Shown: positions 16,017-24,343, counted from the first letter of the stretch. The stretch is 32,585 nucleotides of DNA from Azospirillum endophyticum (GCF_016595245.1 NZ_JAENHM010000019.1:281-32865); one strand, 5' to 3'. The notes: generated by a model not told the origin, from the letters alone. Made by a program: numbers and translations.

Positions 16017-17824
16017 GCAGCACCTCCCGTCGCGGCGGCATCCCGTGCGGCGGCATCCCGTGCGGTCTGGGCGCGCTTGCCCTGCTCTTCGTCCAGCAGG
16101 GCCTTGCGGGACAGTTTCCCGATCATGGTCTTGGGCAGTTCCTGGCGGAACTCCACGACCTTCGGCATCTCGATGGGCGACAGCTTGTCCTTCAGGAAGG
16201 CGGTCAGCTCCGCGGCGGTCAGGGTTTGTCCCTCGTCGAGCCGGACATAGGCCTTGACCGTCTGTCCGCGATACTCGTCCGGCACGCCGGCGACCACGCA
16301 TTCGGCGACCGCCGGGTGCAGGTAGATCGCCTCCTCCACATTGCGGGGATAGACGTTGAAGCCGCTGCACAGGATCATGTCCTTGATGCGGTCGACGATG
16401 GTGGTGTAGCCGTCCTCGTCCATCACCCCGACGTCGCCGGTGTGCAGCCGGCCGTCGACCAGCGTCTGCGCCGTCTCGGCCGGACGGCGCCAATAGCCCT
16501 TCATCACCTGCGGCCCGCGGATGCAGACCTCGCCCTTTTCGCCGGGGGGCAGGACACGGCGCGGCTCCTCCAGGCTGACGATCTCGACGATGGTGCCGGG
16601 CAGCGGCAGGCCGATCGAGCCCTTCTTGTCACTGTGCAGCACCGCCGGGTTCACCGTGGCGACGGGGGAGCATTCCGACAGGCCGTAGCCTTCGACCAGC
16701 GTGCAGCCGGTCGTGCGCTCGAACGCCTCCTTCACCTCCAGCGGCAGCGGCGCCCCGCCCGACATGCAGAAGCGGATGGAGGACAGGTCGAAGGTCTCCA
16801 GATGCTTATGGTGGTTGATCGCCGTGTAGATGGTCGGCACGGCGGGGAACAGGGTGATCCGCTCCTTCTGCAGCGTGCGCATCACCTGTTCCAGCTCGAA
16901 TCGGGGCAGCAGGATGATCTCCGCTCCCAGATGCAGGCCGAAATTCATCACTGCGGTCATGGCGAAGACGTGGAACAGCGGCAGCACGCCCAGCATGCGT
17001 TCCTGCCCGTCCCCTGGCCCGTCCCCTGGCCCGTCCCCCGATGCACCCGCGCCGCCTTCGCCGGGCTTCCGCTCCTTGGCCGCGTACCAGGTCGCGCACT
17101 GGACGGTGTTGGCATAGAGGTTGGCGTGGGTCAGCATGGCGCCCTTCGGCACGCCGGTGGTGCCGCCGGTGTATTGCAGGACCGCGACGTCCTCGCGCGC
17201 GTCGATGGCGACCGGGCTTGGCCGGCCGTCGTTGGCGACCAGCCTGGCAAAGGGGATGTGGCGGTCGTCGCGCGGGATCGCCGCGATCTCCGCCTTCTTG
17301 GCGATGGGGAACAGCCAGTTCTTCGGGAAGGGCAGGATATCGGCCATGCGGCAGATCACCAGCCGTTTCAGCCCGGTCTCCGCCAGCATCCGCGCCATCT
17401 TGCCGTAGAGCAGCTTCAGGTCCAGCGTGACCATCAGGTCGATGTCGCTGTCGCCGATCTGGTGGGCCAGTTCGCGTTCGGCATAGAGCGGGTTGAAGTT
17501 CACCACCGTGCCGCCGGCCTTCAGGATGGCGAAGAAGGCGACGACGTAATAGGGGGTGTTGGGCAGGAACAGCCCGACCCGCGTGCCCTTTCCCACCCCG
17601 ATCTCCTGGAAGCCGCGGGCGGCGCGGTCGACCAGACGGCCGAGGTCGCGGTAGCTGGTGCGCTTGCCGAGGAAATTCAGACAGGGCTTGTCGCCATGGC
17701 GGGCGACGGCGGCCTCCAGCAGCTCGGTCAGCGGCCGCATCGGGATGGGCATCGCCCAATCGACCGTCGGCGGGTATGAGCCCAGCCATGGATAATCGGG
17801 CAGCTTGCGGGCGGCGTCTCCCAT
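16013..17824 (-). CDS. Long-chain fatty acid--CoA ligase (AMP-forming)
   Basis: This 603-residue ANL-superfamily enzyme activates a carboxylic acid via an acyl-adenylate to its CoA thioester. Motifs: P-loop YTGGTTGVPKGAMLTHANL, LPLFHVFAMT, the A5 motif VEGYGLSECSP, the adenylate-binding LHTGDVGVMDEDGYTTIVDR, the hinge DRIKDMILCSGFNVYPRNVE, and the C-terminal catalytic lysine in MIGKLSRKAL. The overall order matches FadD-type or PimA-type ligases, so medium/long-chain fatty acid is the likely substrate. The ATG at 17824 follows GGGGAGGA by 8 nt; an in-frame extension upstream has no site. A loop holds an acidic Gly/Asp/Pro repeat (GDGP units). It overlaps acyP by 4 nt. Confidence 0.93.
   Translation of the reverse strand: MGDAARKLPDYPWLGSYPPTVDWAMPIPMRPLTELLEAAVARHGDKPCLNFLGKRTSYRDLGRLVDRAARGFQEIGVGKGTRVGLFLPNTPYYVVAFFAILKAGGTVVNFNPLYAERELAHQIGDSDIDLMVTLDLKLLYGKMARMLAETGLKRLVICRMADILPFPKNWLFPIAKKAEIAAIPRDDRHIPFARLVANDGRPSPVAIDAREDVAVLQYTGGTTGVPKGAMLTHANLYANTVQCATWYAAKERKPGEGGAGASGDGPGDGPGDGQERMLGVLPLFHVFAMTAVMNFGLHLGAEIILLPRFELEQVMRTLQKERITLFPAVPTIYTAINHHKHLETFDLSSIRFCMSGGAPLPLEVKEAFERTTGCTLVEGYGLSECSPVATVNPAVLHSDKKGSIGLPLPGTIVEIVSLEEPRRVLPPGEKGEVCIRGPQVMKGYWRRPAETAQTLVDGRLHTGDVGVMDEDGYTTIVDRIKDMILCSGFNVYPRNVEEAIYLHPAVAECVVAGVPDEYRGQTVKAYVRLDEGQTLTAAELTAFLKDKLSPIEMPKVVEFRQELPKTMIGKLSRKALLDEEQGKRAQTARDAAARDAAATGGAA
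17006..17040. repeat. 12-bp tandem repeat inside the acyl-CoA ligase gene
   Basis: CCCGTCCCCTGG occurs at 17006-17017 and 17018-17029, with a third partial copy at 17030-17038. On the coding strand it encodes Gly-Asp-Gly-Pro repeats in a loop just before LGVLPLFHVF. Unit length is a multiple of three, so copy-number changes keep the frame. Confidence 0.85.
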
Positions 17825-18013
17825 AGCGCGGTTCCTCCCCAGAGTTCTTGTCCCGGATGCCGGTTTCCCCGACATCGCCACGCCCCGAGCCTACGCTGCG
17901 GAACGCTAGATTGTCCCTTGGAGAGGAGATGGGATCGCCGCCACCCCGAACAAGCGGGGGATGGGCAAGCAGGAGGTGTAGCGAGTGTAGGCAGATACCC
18001 GTGCGCGTGTGCC

Positions 18014-19120
18014 CTATCGCCAGCCGCGCAGACGGTGCAGCACTTCCACCGCCATCCATTCGGCGAGGTTCCCGTCCTCGCCATCCAGGAAGACGGCGAC
18101 CGAGACCGGAACCGGCCCCGGCGCGTGGTAGGCCGCCGGCGTCACCCCCGGGCCGCCGCCGGTGTGGCCCCAGTAGGGACCGGCCGCCGGATCCAGCTCC
18201 ACCATCATGCCCATGCCATAGGCCGGCTCGACCCAGGGCCGCCCGCCCATCGGCCCGCCGACCGGCAACCCGTCCCGCATCCGCCGCAGCGGCACGGCCG
18301 GCAGATACTCCTCCGTCAAGCCATGGACGAAGCGGCAGGCATCCGCCGCCGTCATCGCCACCACCCCATGCGACACCCAGCCGGGATGATAGGCATCCGC
18401 CACCGGCGCGCCACCGAAGGCCGGGCTCGGCCCGAAGAACAGCCCGTCGAGGTCGGAGCGGTCGCGCAGCAGCGCCGCACTGGTCAGGCCGAGCGGGGCG
18501 AAGACCTCGCGCTCCAGCATCTCCGCCAGCGGGGCGCCACCCGCCCGCTCCAGCAGCCGGCCGATCAGCAGATAGCCGATGTTGGAATAGGCGAAGGAAC
18601 CGACCGGGGGGCCTTCGACTTCACAGCGCGCCAGGAACTCGTCACCGCTCCACGGCTCGCCCCCGGCGGCGACGGCGGCATGGTAATCGGCCCGGCCGCC
18701 ATAGTCGGGCAGCCCGGCACGGTGCATCAGGATCTGCGCCACGCTGACCGATCCCGGCCGGCCGGCCAGCTCCGGCAGCCAGCGCTCCGCCGGCCCATCG
18801 AGATCGACCACGCCGCGCGCCGCCAGCCGCAGCACCCCGGCGGCGAGGATGGTCTTGGTCAGGCTGTAGACCAGGGCCCGCCGCCCCGACAGGTCATCCG
18901 TCCCCGGCTCGCCCCCCAACTCGCCCCGCAATGCGCGCGGGCGCAGAACCAGCGTGCGCACCGCCGCGCCATCGCCGGCACCGCGGCCGCCGGCGATGGC
19001 GACCAGTGCGGTCCGGGCGGCCGGGCTGGCGCCCTCCTCCTCCAGCAGGCCGGTCAGGGCGGCGGCCAGCAGCTCCTGGTCGATATCGGCGCCCGCCGCC
19101 CCATTCTTGTCCTTGCCCAT
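18014..19120 (-). CDS. Serine hydrolase of the beta-lactamase / D-Ala-D-Ala carboxypeptidase (class C-like) family
   Basis: The 368-residue protein has the three active-site elements of the penicillin-binding fold: SxxK (S86-L-T-K89 in LVYSLTKTI), the Tyr-Ser-Asn motif (Y178-S-N180 in FAYSNIGYLL), and HTG (WGHTGGGPG) in place of KTG. Other family marks are LMHRAGLPDY and MEREVFAPLGL-like helices (EMLEREVFAPLGL). No signal peptide is visible, so it is probably cytoplasmic. Members act as esterases, peptidases or lactamases; the substrate is unknown. I use the ATG at 19120; a TTG 6 codons earlier has a nearer GGGGAG, so the start is uncertain. It is divergent from the PilZ gene. Confidence 0.9.
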   Translation of the reverse strand: MGKDKNGAAGADIDQELLAAALTGLLEEEGASPAARTALVAIAGGRGAGDGAAVRTLVLRPRALRGELGGEPGTDDLSGRRALVYSLTKTILAAGVLRLAARGVVDLDGPAERWLPELAGRPGSVSVAQILMHRAGLPDYGGRADYHAAVAAGGEPWSGDEFLARCEVEGPPVGSFAYSNIGYLLIGRLLERAGGAPLAEMLEREVFAPLGLTSAALLRDRSDLDGLFFGPSPAFGGAPVADAYHPGWVSHGVVAMTAADACRFVHGLTEEYLPAVPLRRMRDGLPVGGPMGGRPWVEPAYGMGMMVELDPAAGPYWGHTGGGPGVTPAAYHAPGPVPVSVAVFLDGEDGNLAEWMAVEVLHRLRGWR

Positions 19121-19343
19121 CGCCTGCCCGCTCCCCAATGACCCATTGCGTTCACCACCCCGAATAAAGGCCCGTCCTGTGGCGTAGGGGAATCGGGTTC
19201 ATTCCCACTGGGAAGACCCGCAGGTCTGCAATTAACCATACTTAGCCGCATTACTTAACCGCACTGGGAAGCGCAGTTGGCCGCTGTTGTCCGCCTCGCG
19301 CCTGCGCTATTCTATGGGCATAGCTTCCGCGGAGGGCCGTCCC

Positions 19344-20180
19344 ATGCCCGTGATGGATGCAGACCAGCGCCGGAAACTGGAAGAACAGTTGATCCGCAAG
19401 GCGGAAGACGCGTTGCGGATCTTGCGGCGGGAGGCGGAAACCGGCGATCCCGCCCGGGTCGACACATTGGCCGAGGCGCTGGCCGGACTGCTGAAGACCC
19501 GCGAATTCCCCAGCCAGCGCGCCGCCGAGTTCCGCGACCTGTCGCGCGCCCATCAGTGCGGCGCCTACCAGCGCAGCGTCGATTCGCTGCTGGTCCAGGC
19601 CGAACGCTGCGGCCATCGCGGCGATGACAAGGGGCGCAACGCCCTGCTGACCCAGGCCAAGGATCATTTCGCCAAAGCCCTGCGCCTCGGTGCCGACGGC
19701 GAGTTCCGCCATGGCGTCGAACGGCGGGTGCAGGCGACGCTGATGACCAGTAAGGACGGCGTGGACGACCGCACCAAGCAGGCGGCCAAGCGCAGGCTGG
19801 AGCAGCACGATGTCGGCGCCAAGCCGCCCAACGGCATCGAGCATCGCCGCGCCATTCGCTACGCCGACCCGGTGCTGGCGGTGGAGGCGGAAGGGCGCCG
19901 CTGCACGACGATCAACTGGTCGACCCGCGGCCTGCTAGTGGATTTGCCGCCGGCCGAGTTCGGCCATGCGGTCGGCGGCAAGCTGCGGCTTGAGCTGTAC
20001 TGTCCGGAGGTGCCGGAGACGGGCGGACGGCGGGTCGGCGGCCGCCAGGTCGCGCATGTCGTCCGCCTCGATCCCGACCGTCACGCGGTGGCCCTGTCCT
20101 TTCCCGACATCAGCACCGTGGTGCTGGACCTGATGCACGCCATGAAGGATGCCGGCATCAAGCCCGAACCGGAGCGCTGA
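19344..20180 (+). CDS. PilZ-domain protein with a helical N-terminal region
   Basis: The 278-residue cytoplasmic protein has about 160 N-terminal residues that are strongly helical (KLEEQLIRKAEDALRILRRE) and match nothing I know. A C-terminal PilZ-type beta barrel follows (about 165-270). The two cyclic-di-GMP contact motifs are present: R168-R169-A-I-R172 (RxxxR-like) and N191-W-S-T-R-G196 ([D/N]xSxxG), so c-di-GMP binding is plausible. The ATG at 19344 has GGAGGG 7 nt upstream; a longer frame from 19287 has no site. It is monocistronic with a divergent promoter region of 223 bp shared with the serine hydrolase. What it controls cannot be read here. Confidence 0.82.
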   Translation: MPVMDADQRRKLEEQLIRKAEDALRILRREAETGDPARVDTLAEALAGLLKTREFPSQRAAEFRDLSRAHQCGAYQRSVDSLLVQAERCGHRGDDKGRNALLTQAKDHFAKALRLGADGEFRHGVERRVQATLMTSKDGVDDRTKQAAKRRLEQHDVGAKPPNGIEHRRAIRYADPVLAVEAEGRRCTTINWSTRGLLVDLPPAEFGHAVGGKLRLELYCPEVPETGGRRVGGRQVAHVVRLDPDRHAVALSFPDISTVVLDLMHAMKDAGIKPEPER

Positions 20181-20192
20181 GTGCAGGGACCC

Positions 20193-20244
20193 TCATGGCC
20201 GCGCCGTGCCGGTCGGCCCGGTGCCGGCATGTTCCTTCAGGATC
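20193..20244 (-). pseudogene. Remnant copy of the spoVR 3' end
   Basis: On the minus strand, 20244-20219 matches the end of the intact spoVR gene (21385-21360) at 25 of 26 positions. The same reading frame continues: ILKEHA then ten residues (GTGPTGTARP) and a TGA, exactly as the intact gene has ILKEHA, ten residues (VTAPSGIGVG) and TGA. Outside this piece the similarity stops. The fragment is too short to be a gene. Together with the real spoVR end it brackets fkbM with direct repeats. Confidence 0.7.
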
Positions 20245-20285
20245 CTGGGCAGGATCCTGGGCGGGATCGTGGCCAGGATCGTGGA
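20238..20285. repeat. Four 12-bp tandem units next to the spoVR remnant
   Basis: Units are CAGGATCCTGGG (20238), CAGGATCCTGGG (20250), CGGGATCGTGGC (20262) and CAGGATCGTGGA (20274). The first unit overlaps the edge of the spoVR-derived fragment, so the array seems to have grown from it. It lies between the PilZ gene and fkbM. Confidence 0.85.
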
Positions 20286-20326
20286 AAGAACCGCAAGGGC
20301 ACCCTTGACCATCCGGCCCCGTTCCT

Positions 20327-21217
20327 TCATCCACCGATGAAGCGTCCATTGCGGCCGCGCACCAGCGGATGTTCGTCCGGGCCGGCGACAGCCAGCAGGC
20401 CGTTGATGCGGGCCCCGGCTTCCGCCGGCAGGCAGAACAGGTTGATCCCCATGCCGAGCCCGCGGATCTCCGTCCCGTCGTCGACCAGTCCATGGCCGAA
20501 GATCGGCTCCGACCGGCCGGCGAAGTTGGCGGGGTTGTGGAAGGCCGGCAGATACCAGTAGCAGGCATAGCCCAGCGCGCCGAGCAGGCGGATCAGGGCG
20601 GCCGAGCGGTCGGGGCGGTCGTTCTCCACATACAGGACCGGACGGTCGCGGGCGATCAGGCCGCGTGCCCCCTCCAGAACCTCGGCCTCCATCCCCTCGA
20701 CGTCGATCTTGATCAGGCGGATGCGCCCAGCCCCTCCCTCGCCGGCCAGCCGGTCCAGGCGATGCACCGGCACCGGCCGGTCGCCGGCCAGCGCCTCCAG
20801 CGACAGCGCGCCGTAATTGCCGTCCTCGTCCATCGCCACGGCGGCGAGTTGCAGCATGCCGTCGGCGGCCCCGGCGGCGGCCAGCAGCCCGTCCGCCCAA
20901 TCCAGCCCGTTCAATGCCAAGTTTCCGCAGAGCAGCCGGTGGTTGGCGTCGATCGGTTCCAGCGCCAGCACCCGGCCGGCGGGGCCGACCAGACGGGCCA
21001 GCGCCACCGTGTGGGCGCCGATGTTGGCGCCGACATCGATCACCCGGTCGCCGGCCCGGACGCACTGGCGGAACAGCGCGACCTCCTGCTCGAAATACTC
21101 GCCGTAATAAGCCAGCGACCGGCCGACGACGGTGTCAGTCCGCCGAAACATCATCAGGCCGTGCCGCGCCTTCACCAGCCCGACCGGCCCCTCTCCAGCC
21201 AACAGATCGTCCGCCAT
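20327..21217 (-). CDS. FkbM-family SAM-dependent methyltransferase
   Basis: The 296-residue protein has the Rossmann methyltransferase core. Motif I is VIDVGANIGAHTVALARLVG (D61-G70), followed by VLALEPIDANHRLL with the acidic residue that binds the SAM ribose. Then come IRLIKIDVEGMEAEVLEGAR, the FkbM signature strand, and PVLYVEND. Family members O-methylate sugars, polyketides or other small molecules. The C-terminal 100 residues (CYWYLPAFHNPANF) are less conserved and likely bind substrate. The start at 21217 has GGGAGGGGG directly upstream. It lies 116 bp after spoVR on the same strand, and direct repeats of the spoVR end flank it, so it may be a later insertion. Substrate unknown. Confidence 0.9.
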   Translation of the reverse strand: MADDLLAGEGPVGLVKARHGLMMFRRTDTVVGRSLAYYGEYFEQEVALFRQCVRAGDRVIDVGANIGAHTVALARLVGPAGRVLALEPIDANHRLLCGNLALNGLDWADGLLAAAGAADGMLQLAAVAMDEDGNYGALSLEALAGDRPVPVHRLDRLAGEGGAGRIRLIKIDVEGMEAEVLEGARGLIARDRPVLYVENDRPDRSAALIRLLGALGYACYWYLPAFHNPANFAGRSEPIFGHGLVDDGTEIRGLGMGINLFCLPAEAGARINGLLAVAGPDEHPLVRGRNGRFIGG

Positions 21218-21270
21218 CGCCCCCTCCCGGCCTCATCGGCCGGAAGTGTAGCGGAGCCGGCCGCAGCCGT

Positions 21271-21327
21271 CGCGTCCGCCGCGATGCGGACGCGCCCTCC
21301 CCCGCCCCTTCGGGTCCGGAGGAGGGC
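21271..21327 (-). terminator. Stacked GC hairpins after spoVR
   Basis: Two stems follow the spoVR stop: GCCCTCC/GGAGGGC (21294-21300 with 21321-21327) and a perfect 9-bp CGCGTCCGC/GCGGACGCG (21271-21279 with 21286-21294). They share one base and cannot both be complete. No U-run follows, so Rho-independent termination is uncertain. They may end or protect the prkA-yeaH-spoVR transcript. Confidence 0.45.
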
Positions 21328-21333
21328 GAATGC

Positions 21334-22887
21334 TCACCCCACGCCGATCCCGCTGGGTGCGGTGACGGCATGTTCCTTCAGGATCGCCTCGGAGATCGCC
21401 GACACCTCGATCAGCTGGACCTCGTAGCCCCAGAGGTTGGCGATGTGGCGAAGCACCGCCTTGGCGTCGCTCTCGTCCAGCAACACGCCGTTGGTGACGC
21501 GGTGCTGCAGGATCAGCTTGCGGTCGCCGGCGAGATCGACGTCGACGATCTGGATGTCCGGCTCCAGGTAACCCAGGTCGTACTGGCGGGCCAGCTTCCT
21601 GCGGATGTCGCGATAGCCGCGCTCGTTGTGGATGTGATCGACCAGCAGATAGGGGTCCTCGGCGTCGTCGCGCACGCTGAACAGCTTCAGCTTCCGCATC
21701 AAATGCGGGCTGAGATATTGCAGGACGAAGCTCTCGTCGCGGAAGTTGGCCCAGGCCTCGCGCACCGCCGCCATGCCGTCGCCGCGCCCGGCGAGGTCGG
21801 GGAACCACTGGCGGTCCTCGTCGGTCGGCTTCTCGGCGATGCGGGCGATGTCCTGCATCATCGCGAAGCCGATCGCGTAAGGGTTCAGGCCGGAGAAGCG
21901 CTTGTCGTCGAATTCCGGCTGGAACACGACGGACGTGTGCGAGTGCAGGAACTCCAGGAAGGCGCCTTCGCTGATCTGGCCGGTCTCATGCAGGCGGCTC
22001 ATGATCTGGTAATGGACGTAGGTGGCGCAGCCCTCGTTCATCACCTTGGTCTGTTTCTGCGGATAGAAATACTGGGAGATGTGGCGGACGATGCGCAACA
22101 GCTCGCGCTGCCAGTGATCGAGCCGCGGCGCCTTCTTCTCCAGGAAATAGAGGATGTTCTCTTCCGGCAGCCCAAGCAGCTTCTTGCGCTCCGACACCGA
22201 CTTAGCCGGGCGCGGGCCGGCGGCGGACTTGGGCACGGTGCGCCACAGATCGTTGAAGGTCTGGTCCTGGTACTCCTGCCGCTCGCGCTCGCGCCGCTGC
22301 TCGGTCCGCAGGTCGGACCGCTTCTTCGGGTATTTATGGACGCCTTGGCTCATCAGCGCATGGGCGGCATCCAGCACCCGCTCCACCGCGGCATGGCCGT
22401 AGCGTTCCTCGCAATGGGAGATGTAGGTCTTGGCGAATTCCAGATAGTCCAGGATGCCTTCGGCATCGGTCCATTGCTGGAACAGTTGGTTGTTCTTGAA
22501 GAAATGGTTGTGGCCGAAGGCGGCGTGGGCGATCACCAGCGTCTGCATCGTCATGGTGTTCTCTTCCATGATGTAGCTGATGCAGGGGCTGGAGTTGATG
22601 ACGATCTCGTAGGCCAGACCGCGATAACCCTTGCGGTACATCATCTCGTCGCGGGCGAAATGCTTGCCGAAGGACCAGTGCTTGTACATCAGCGGCATGC
22701 CGATGGACGAATAGGCGTCGAGCATCTGCTCGGCGGTGATGACCTCGATCTGGTTGGGATAGACGTCGAGGCCCATCTCCTTCAGCGCGATATGCTCGAC
22801 GGCGTCGTAGACGCGCTTGATCTTGTCGTAATCCCACTCGACGCCGTCATACAGCAGCGCCTCGGGCCTGGTGATCACAGCGGTCAT
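21334..22887 (-). CDS. SpoVR family protein (YcgB-like)
   Basis: The 517-residue cytoplasmic protein matches SpoVR/YcgB. Marks include YDKIKRVYDAVEHIALKEMG, the segment MPLMYKHWSFGKHF, YEIVINSSPCISYIMEENTM, AHAAFGHNHFFKNN with conserved histidines, VMNEGCATYVHYQIM, and GLNPYAIGFAMM. The role is not settled; in Bacillus SpoVR is needed for spore cortex, but this organism's relatives do not make Bacillus-type endospores, and YcgB in enterobacteria belongs to the stationary-phase/stress group. The ATG at 22887 follows GGGGGAG by 7 nt. It is the last gene of prkA-yeaH-spoVR and is preceded by a strong hairpin. Its last 26 bases of coding similarity recur beyond fkbM. Confidence 0.96.
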   Translation of the reverse strand: MTAVITRPEALLYDGVEWDYDKIKRVYDAVEHIALKEMGLDVYPNQIEVITAEQMLDAYSSIGMPLMYKHWSFGKHFARDEMMYRKGYRGLAYEIVINSSPCISYIMEENTMTMQTLVIAHAAFGHNHFFKNNQLFQQWTDAEGILDYLEFAKTYISHCEERYGHAAVERVLDAAHALMSQGVHKYPKKRSDLRTEQRRERERQEYQDQTFNDLWRTVPKSAAGPRPAKSVSERKKLLGLPEENILYFLEKKAPRLDHWQRELLRIVRHISQYFYPQKQTKVMNEGCATYVHYQIMSRLHETGQISEGAFLEFLHSHTSVVFQPEFDDKRFSGLNPYAIGFAMMQDIARIAEKPTDEDRQWFPDLAGRGDGMAAVREAWANFRDESFVLQYLSPHLMRKLKLFSVRDDAEDPYLLVDHIHNERGYRDIRRKLARQYDLGYLEPDIQIVDVDLAGDRKLILQHRVTNGVLLDESDAKAVLRHIANLWGYEVQLIEVSAISEAILKEHAVTAPSGIGVG

Positions 22888-22902
22888 TCTCGATCTCCCC
22901 CT

Positions 22903-22926
22903 ACCGCCCCCCGTTCGGGGGGCGGT
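22903..22926 (-). repeat. Perfect 10-bp intercistronic hairpin (yeaH-spoVR)
   Basis: ACCGCCCCCC (22903-22912) and GGGGGGCGGT (22917-22926) pair perfectly around GTTC. On the minus strand it lies between the DUF444 stop and the spoVR ribosome-binding site, with no U-run. An mRNA-processing or stability role is more likely than termination. Confidence 0.85.
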
Positions 22927-22942
22927 GATTTCCCTTTTCCCC

Positions 22943-24235
22943 TTACGCCCCTGCCTTCTCGCGGGCGAACAGCTCGCGGAAGACCGGGAAGATTTCCCGG
23001 CGGGAGCGGACGCGGCGCATCGCCAGCGGGCGCTCCGGGCTCTGCACCTGCTTGTAGGTGCGCCACAGCTCGGTCTCGCGGCCCAGCGCCGACAGGCCCA
23101 TGTTGTGTTCCGCCGCCACCTCGATGTAGGCGAAATACTGGCACATCGGCAGGATGACGTCGCGCAGCAGGGTCGCCGACTTGGCATTGTCCGACGACAT
23201 GTTGTCGCCGTCCGACGCCTGGGCGGCGTAGATGTTCCACTCGCTGTCCGGATAGCGCTCCTGCACCACCTTCTGCATCTCCTCCAGCGCGGTGGACACC
23301 ACGGTGCCGCCGGTTTCGGTGGAGTAGAAGAAGGTTTCCTCGTCCACCTCCTTGGCCTCGTGGGTGTGGCGGATGAAAACGATGTCGACCGACCGGTAGC
23401 GCCGCCGCAGGAACAGGTACAGCAGCATGAAGAAGCGTTTGGCCAGATCCTTCATGTGCTCGGTCATCGAGCCGGACACATCCATCAGGCAGAACATCAC
23501 CGCCTGGGCGATCGGCTTCGGCACCGATTCGAACCGGTTGTAGCGGACGTCGATCGGATCGATGAAGGGGATGCGGCGGGAGCGCAGGACGATGTGTTCC
23601 AGCTGTTCGCGCAAAGCCTGGATCTGCGCGGCATCCTCGCCGGCCTCCTCGGCCTCGCGCAGCATCTCCTCCAGCTCGCGGATCTCGTCGCGCTTCGGGC
23701 GCTTCAGCGCGATGCGGCGCGACAGGCTGTTCCGCATGGTGCGGACGAGGTTCAGGTTGGCGGGCGACCCCGACACCGAGTAGCCGGCCCGCGTCAGCGT
23801 GTGCGATTCGGACTGCTTGACCTTCTGCTTCACCAGATCGGGAAGCTCCAGATCCTCCAGGAAGATGTCGAGGAACTCGTCCCGCGACAGGACGAAGCGG
23901 AACTCGTCCTCGCCCTCGCCGTCGGCGCTGCCCTCGCTGCCACGGCCGCCGCCACCGCCGTCCGGGCGCTGGATGGTGTCGCCTTCCACATATTCCTTGT
24001 TGCCGGGCACGACATAGTCGCGCACCCCGCCTTGGGACGCGCGGTGGAAGGACGGTTCGCGCACCCCGCCGGCGGCGATCGTCACCTTCTCGCCGTTCTC
24101 GATATCCTGGATGCCCCGTTTTCCCGAGGCGTCGCGGACCGCCTTGACCACCTGTTCCTTGGCACGGCGCAGGAAGCGCTGGCGGTTGGCCAGGCTCTTG
24201 CCCTGCGGGTTCAGGCGACGGTCGATGATGTTCAT
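22943..24235 (-). CDS. yeaH: YeaH/YhbH family protein (DUF444, VWA-like)
   Basis: The 430-residue protein belongs to DUF444. It opens MNIIDRRLNPQGKSLANRQRF, has a Gly/Ser/Glu-rich linker (about 90-115), a charged helical part and a von Willebrand A-like domain with an intact metal-binding DxSxS (D252-V-S-G-S256, FCLMDVSGSMTEH). Further on is TETGGTVVSTALEEM. VWA domains with such sites usually mediate metal-dependent protein contacts, and this family travels with the PrkA kinase. The ATG at 24235 is used; a TTG one codon upstream is better spaced from GGGAGGG and may be the real start. It is the middle gene of the operon, with hairpin-bearing gaps of 145 and 55 bp on its two sides. Confidence 0.96.
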   Translation of the reverse strand: MNIIDRRLNPQGKSLANRQRFLRRAKEQVVKAVRDASGKRGIQDIENGEKVTIAAGGVREPSFHRASQGGVRDYVVPGNKEYVEGDTIQRPDGGGGGRGSEGSADGEGEDEFRFVLSRDEFLDIFLEDLELPDLVKQKVKQSESHTLTRAGYSVSGSPANLNLVRTMRNSLSRRIALKRPKRDEIRELEEMLREAEEAGEDAAQIQALREQLEHIVLRSRRIPFIDPIDVRYNRFESVPKPIAQAVMFCLMDVSGSMTEHMKDLAKRFFMLLYLFLRRRYRSVDIVFIRHTHEAKEVDEETFFYSTETGGTVVSTALEEMQKVVQERYPDSEWNIYAAQASDGDNMSSDNAKSATLLRDVILPMCQYFAYIEVAAEHNMGLSALGRETELWRTYKQVQSPERPLAMRRVRSRREIFPVFRELFAREKAGA

Positions 24236-24306
24236 CAAGGGGCTGGCCCTCCCACCCGTTTCGTCACGCGGCCTTCGGACTTTGACATCATCCTATGACA
24301 GTGGGG

Positions 24307-24343
24307 TTGCCGCGGGGCGTTGCAACACCCCGCCCCGCGGCAA
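24307..24343 (-). repeat. Perfect 13-bp intercistronic hairpin (prkA-yeaH)
   Basis: TTGCCGCGGGGCG (24307-24319) pairs perfectly with CGCCCCGCGGCAA (24331-24343) around an 11-nt loop. It sits in the 145-bp gap after the prkA stop, in the same transcript as yeaH. No U-run follows. Partial attenuation or mRNA processing is possible. Confidence 0.88.

Noticed and set aside
16226..17779. A 517-codon plus-strand frame opposite the acyl-CoA ligase
   Set aside because: Antisense of a gene with all ANL motifs; it has no recognisable family and no ribosome-binding site.
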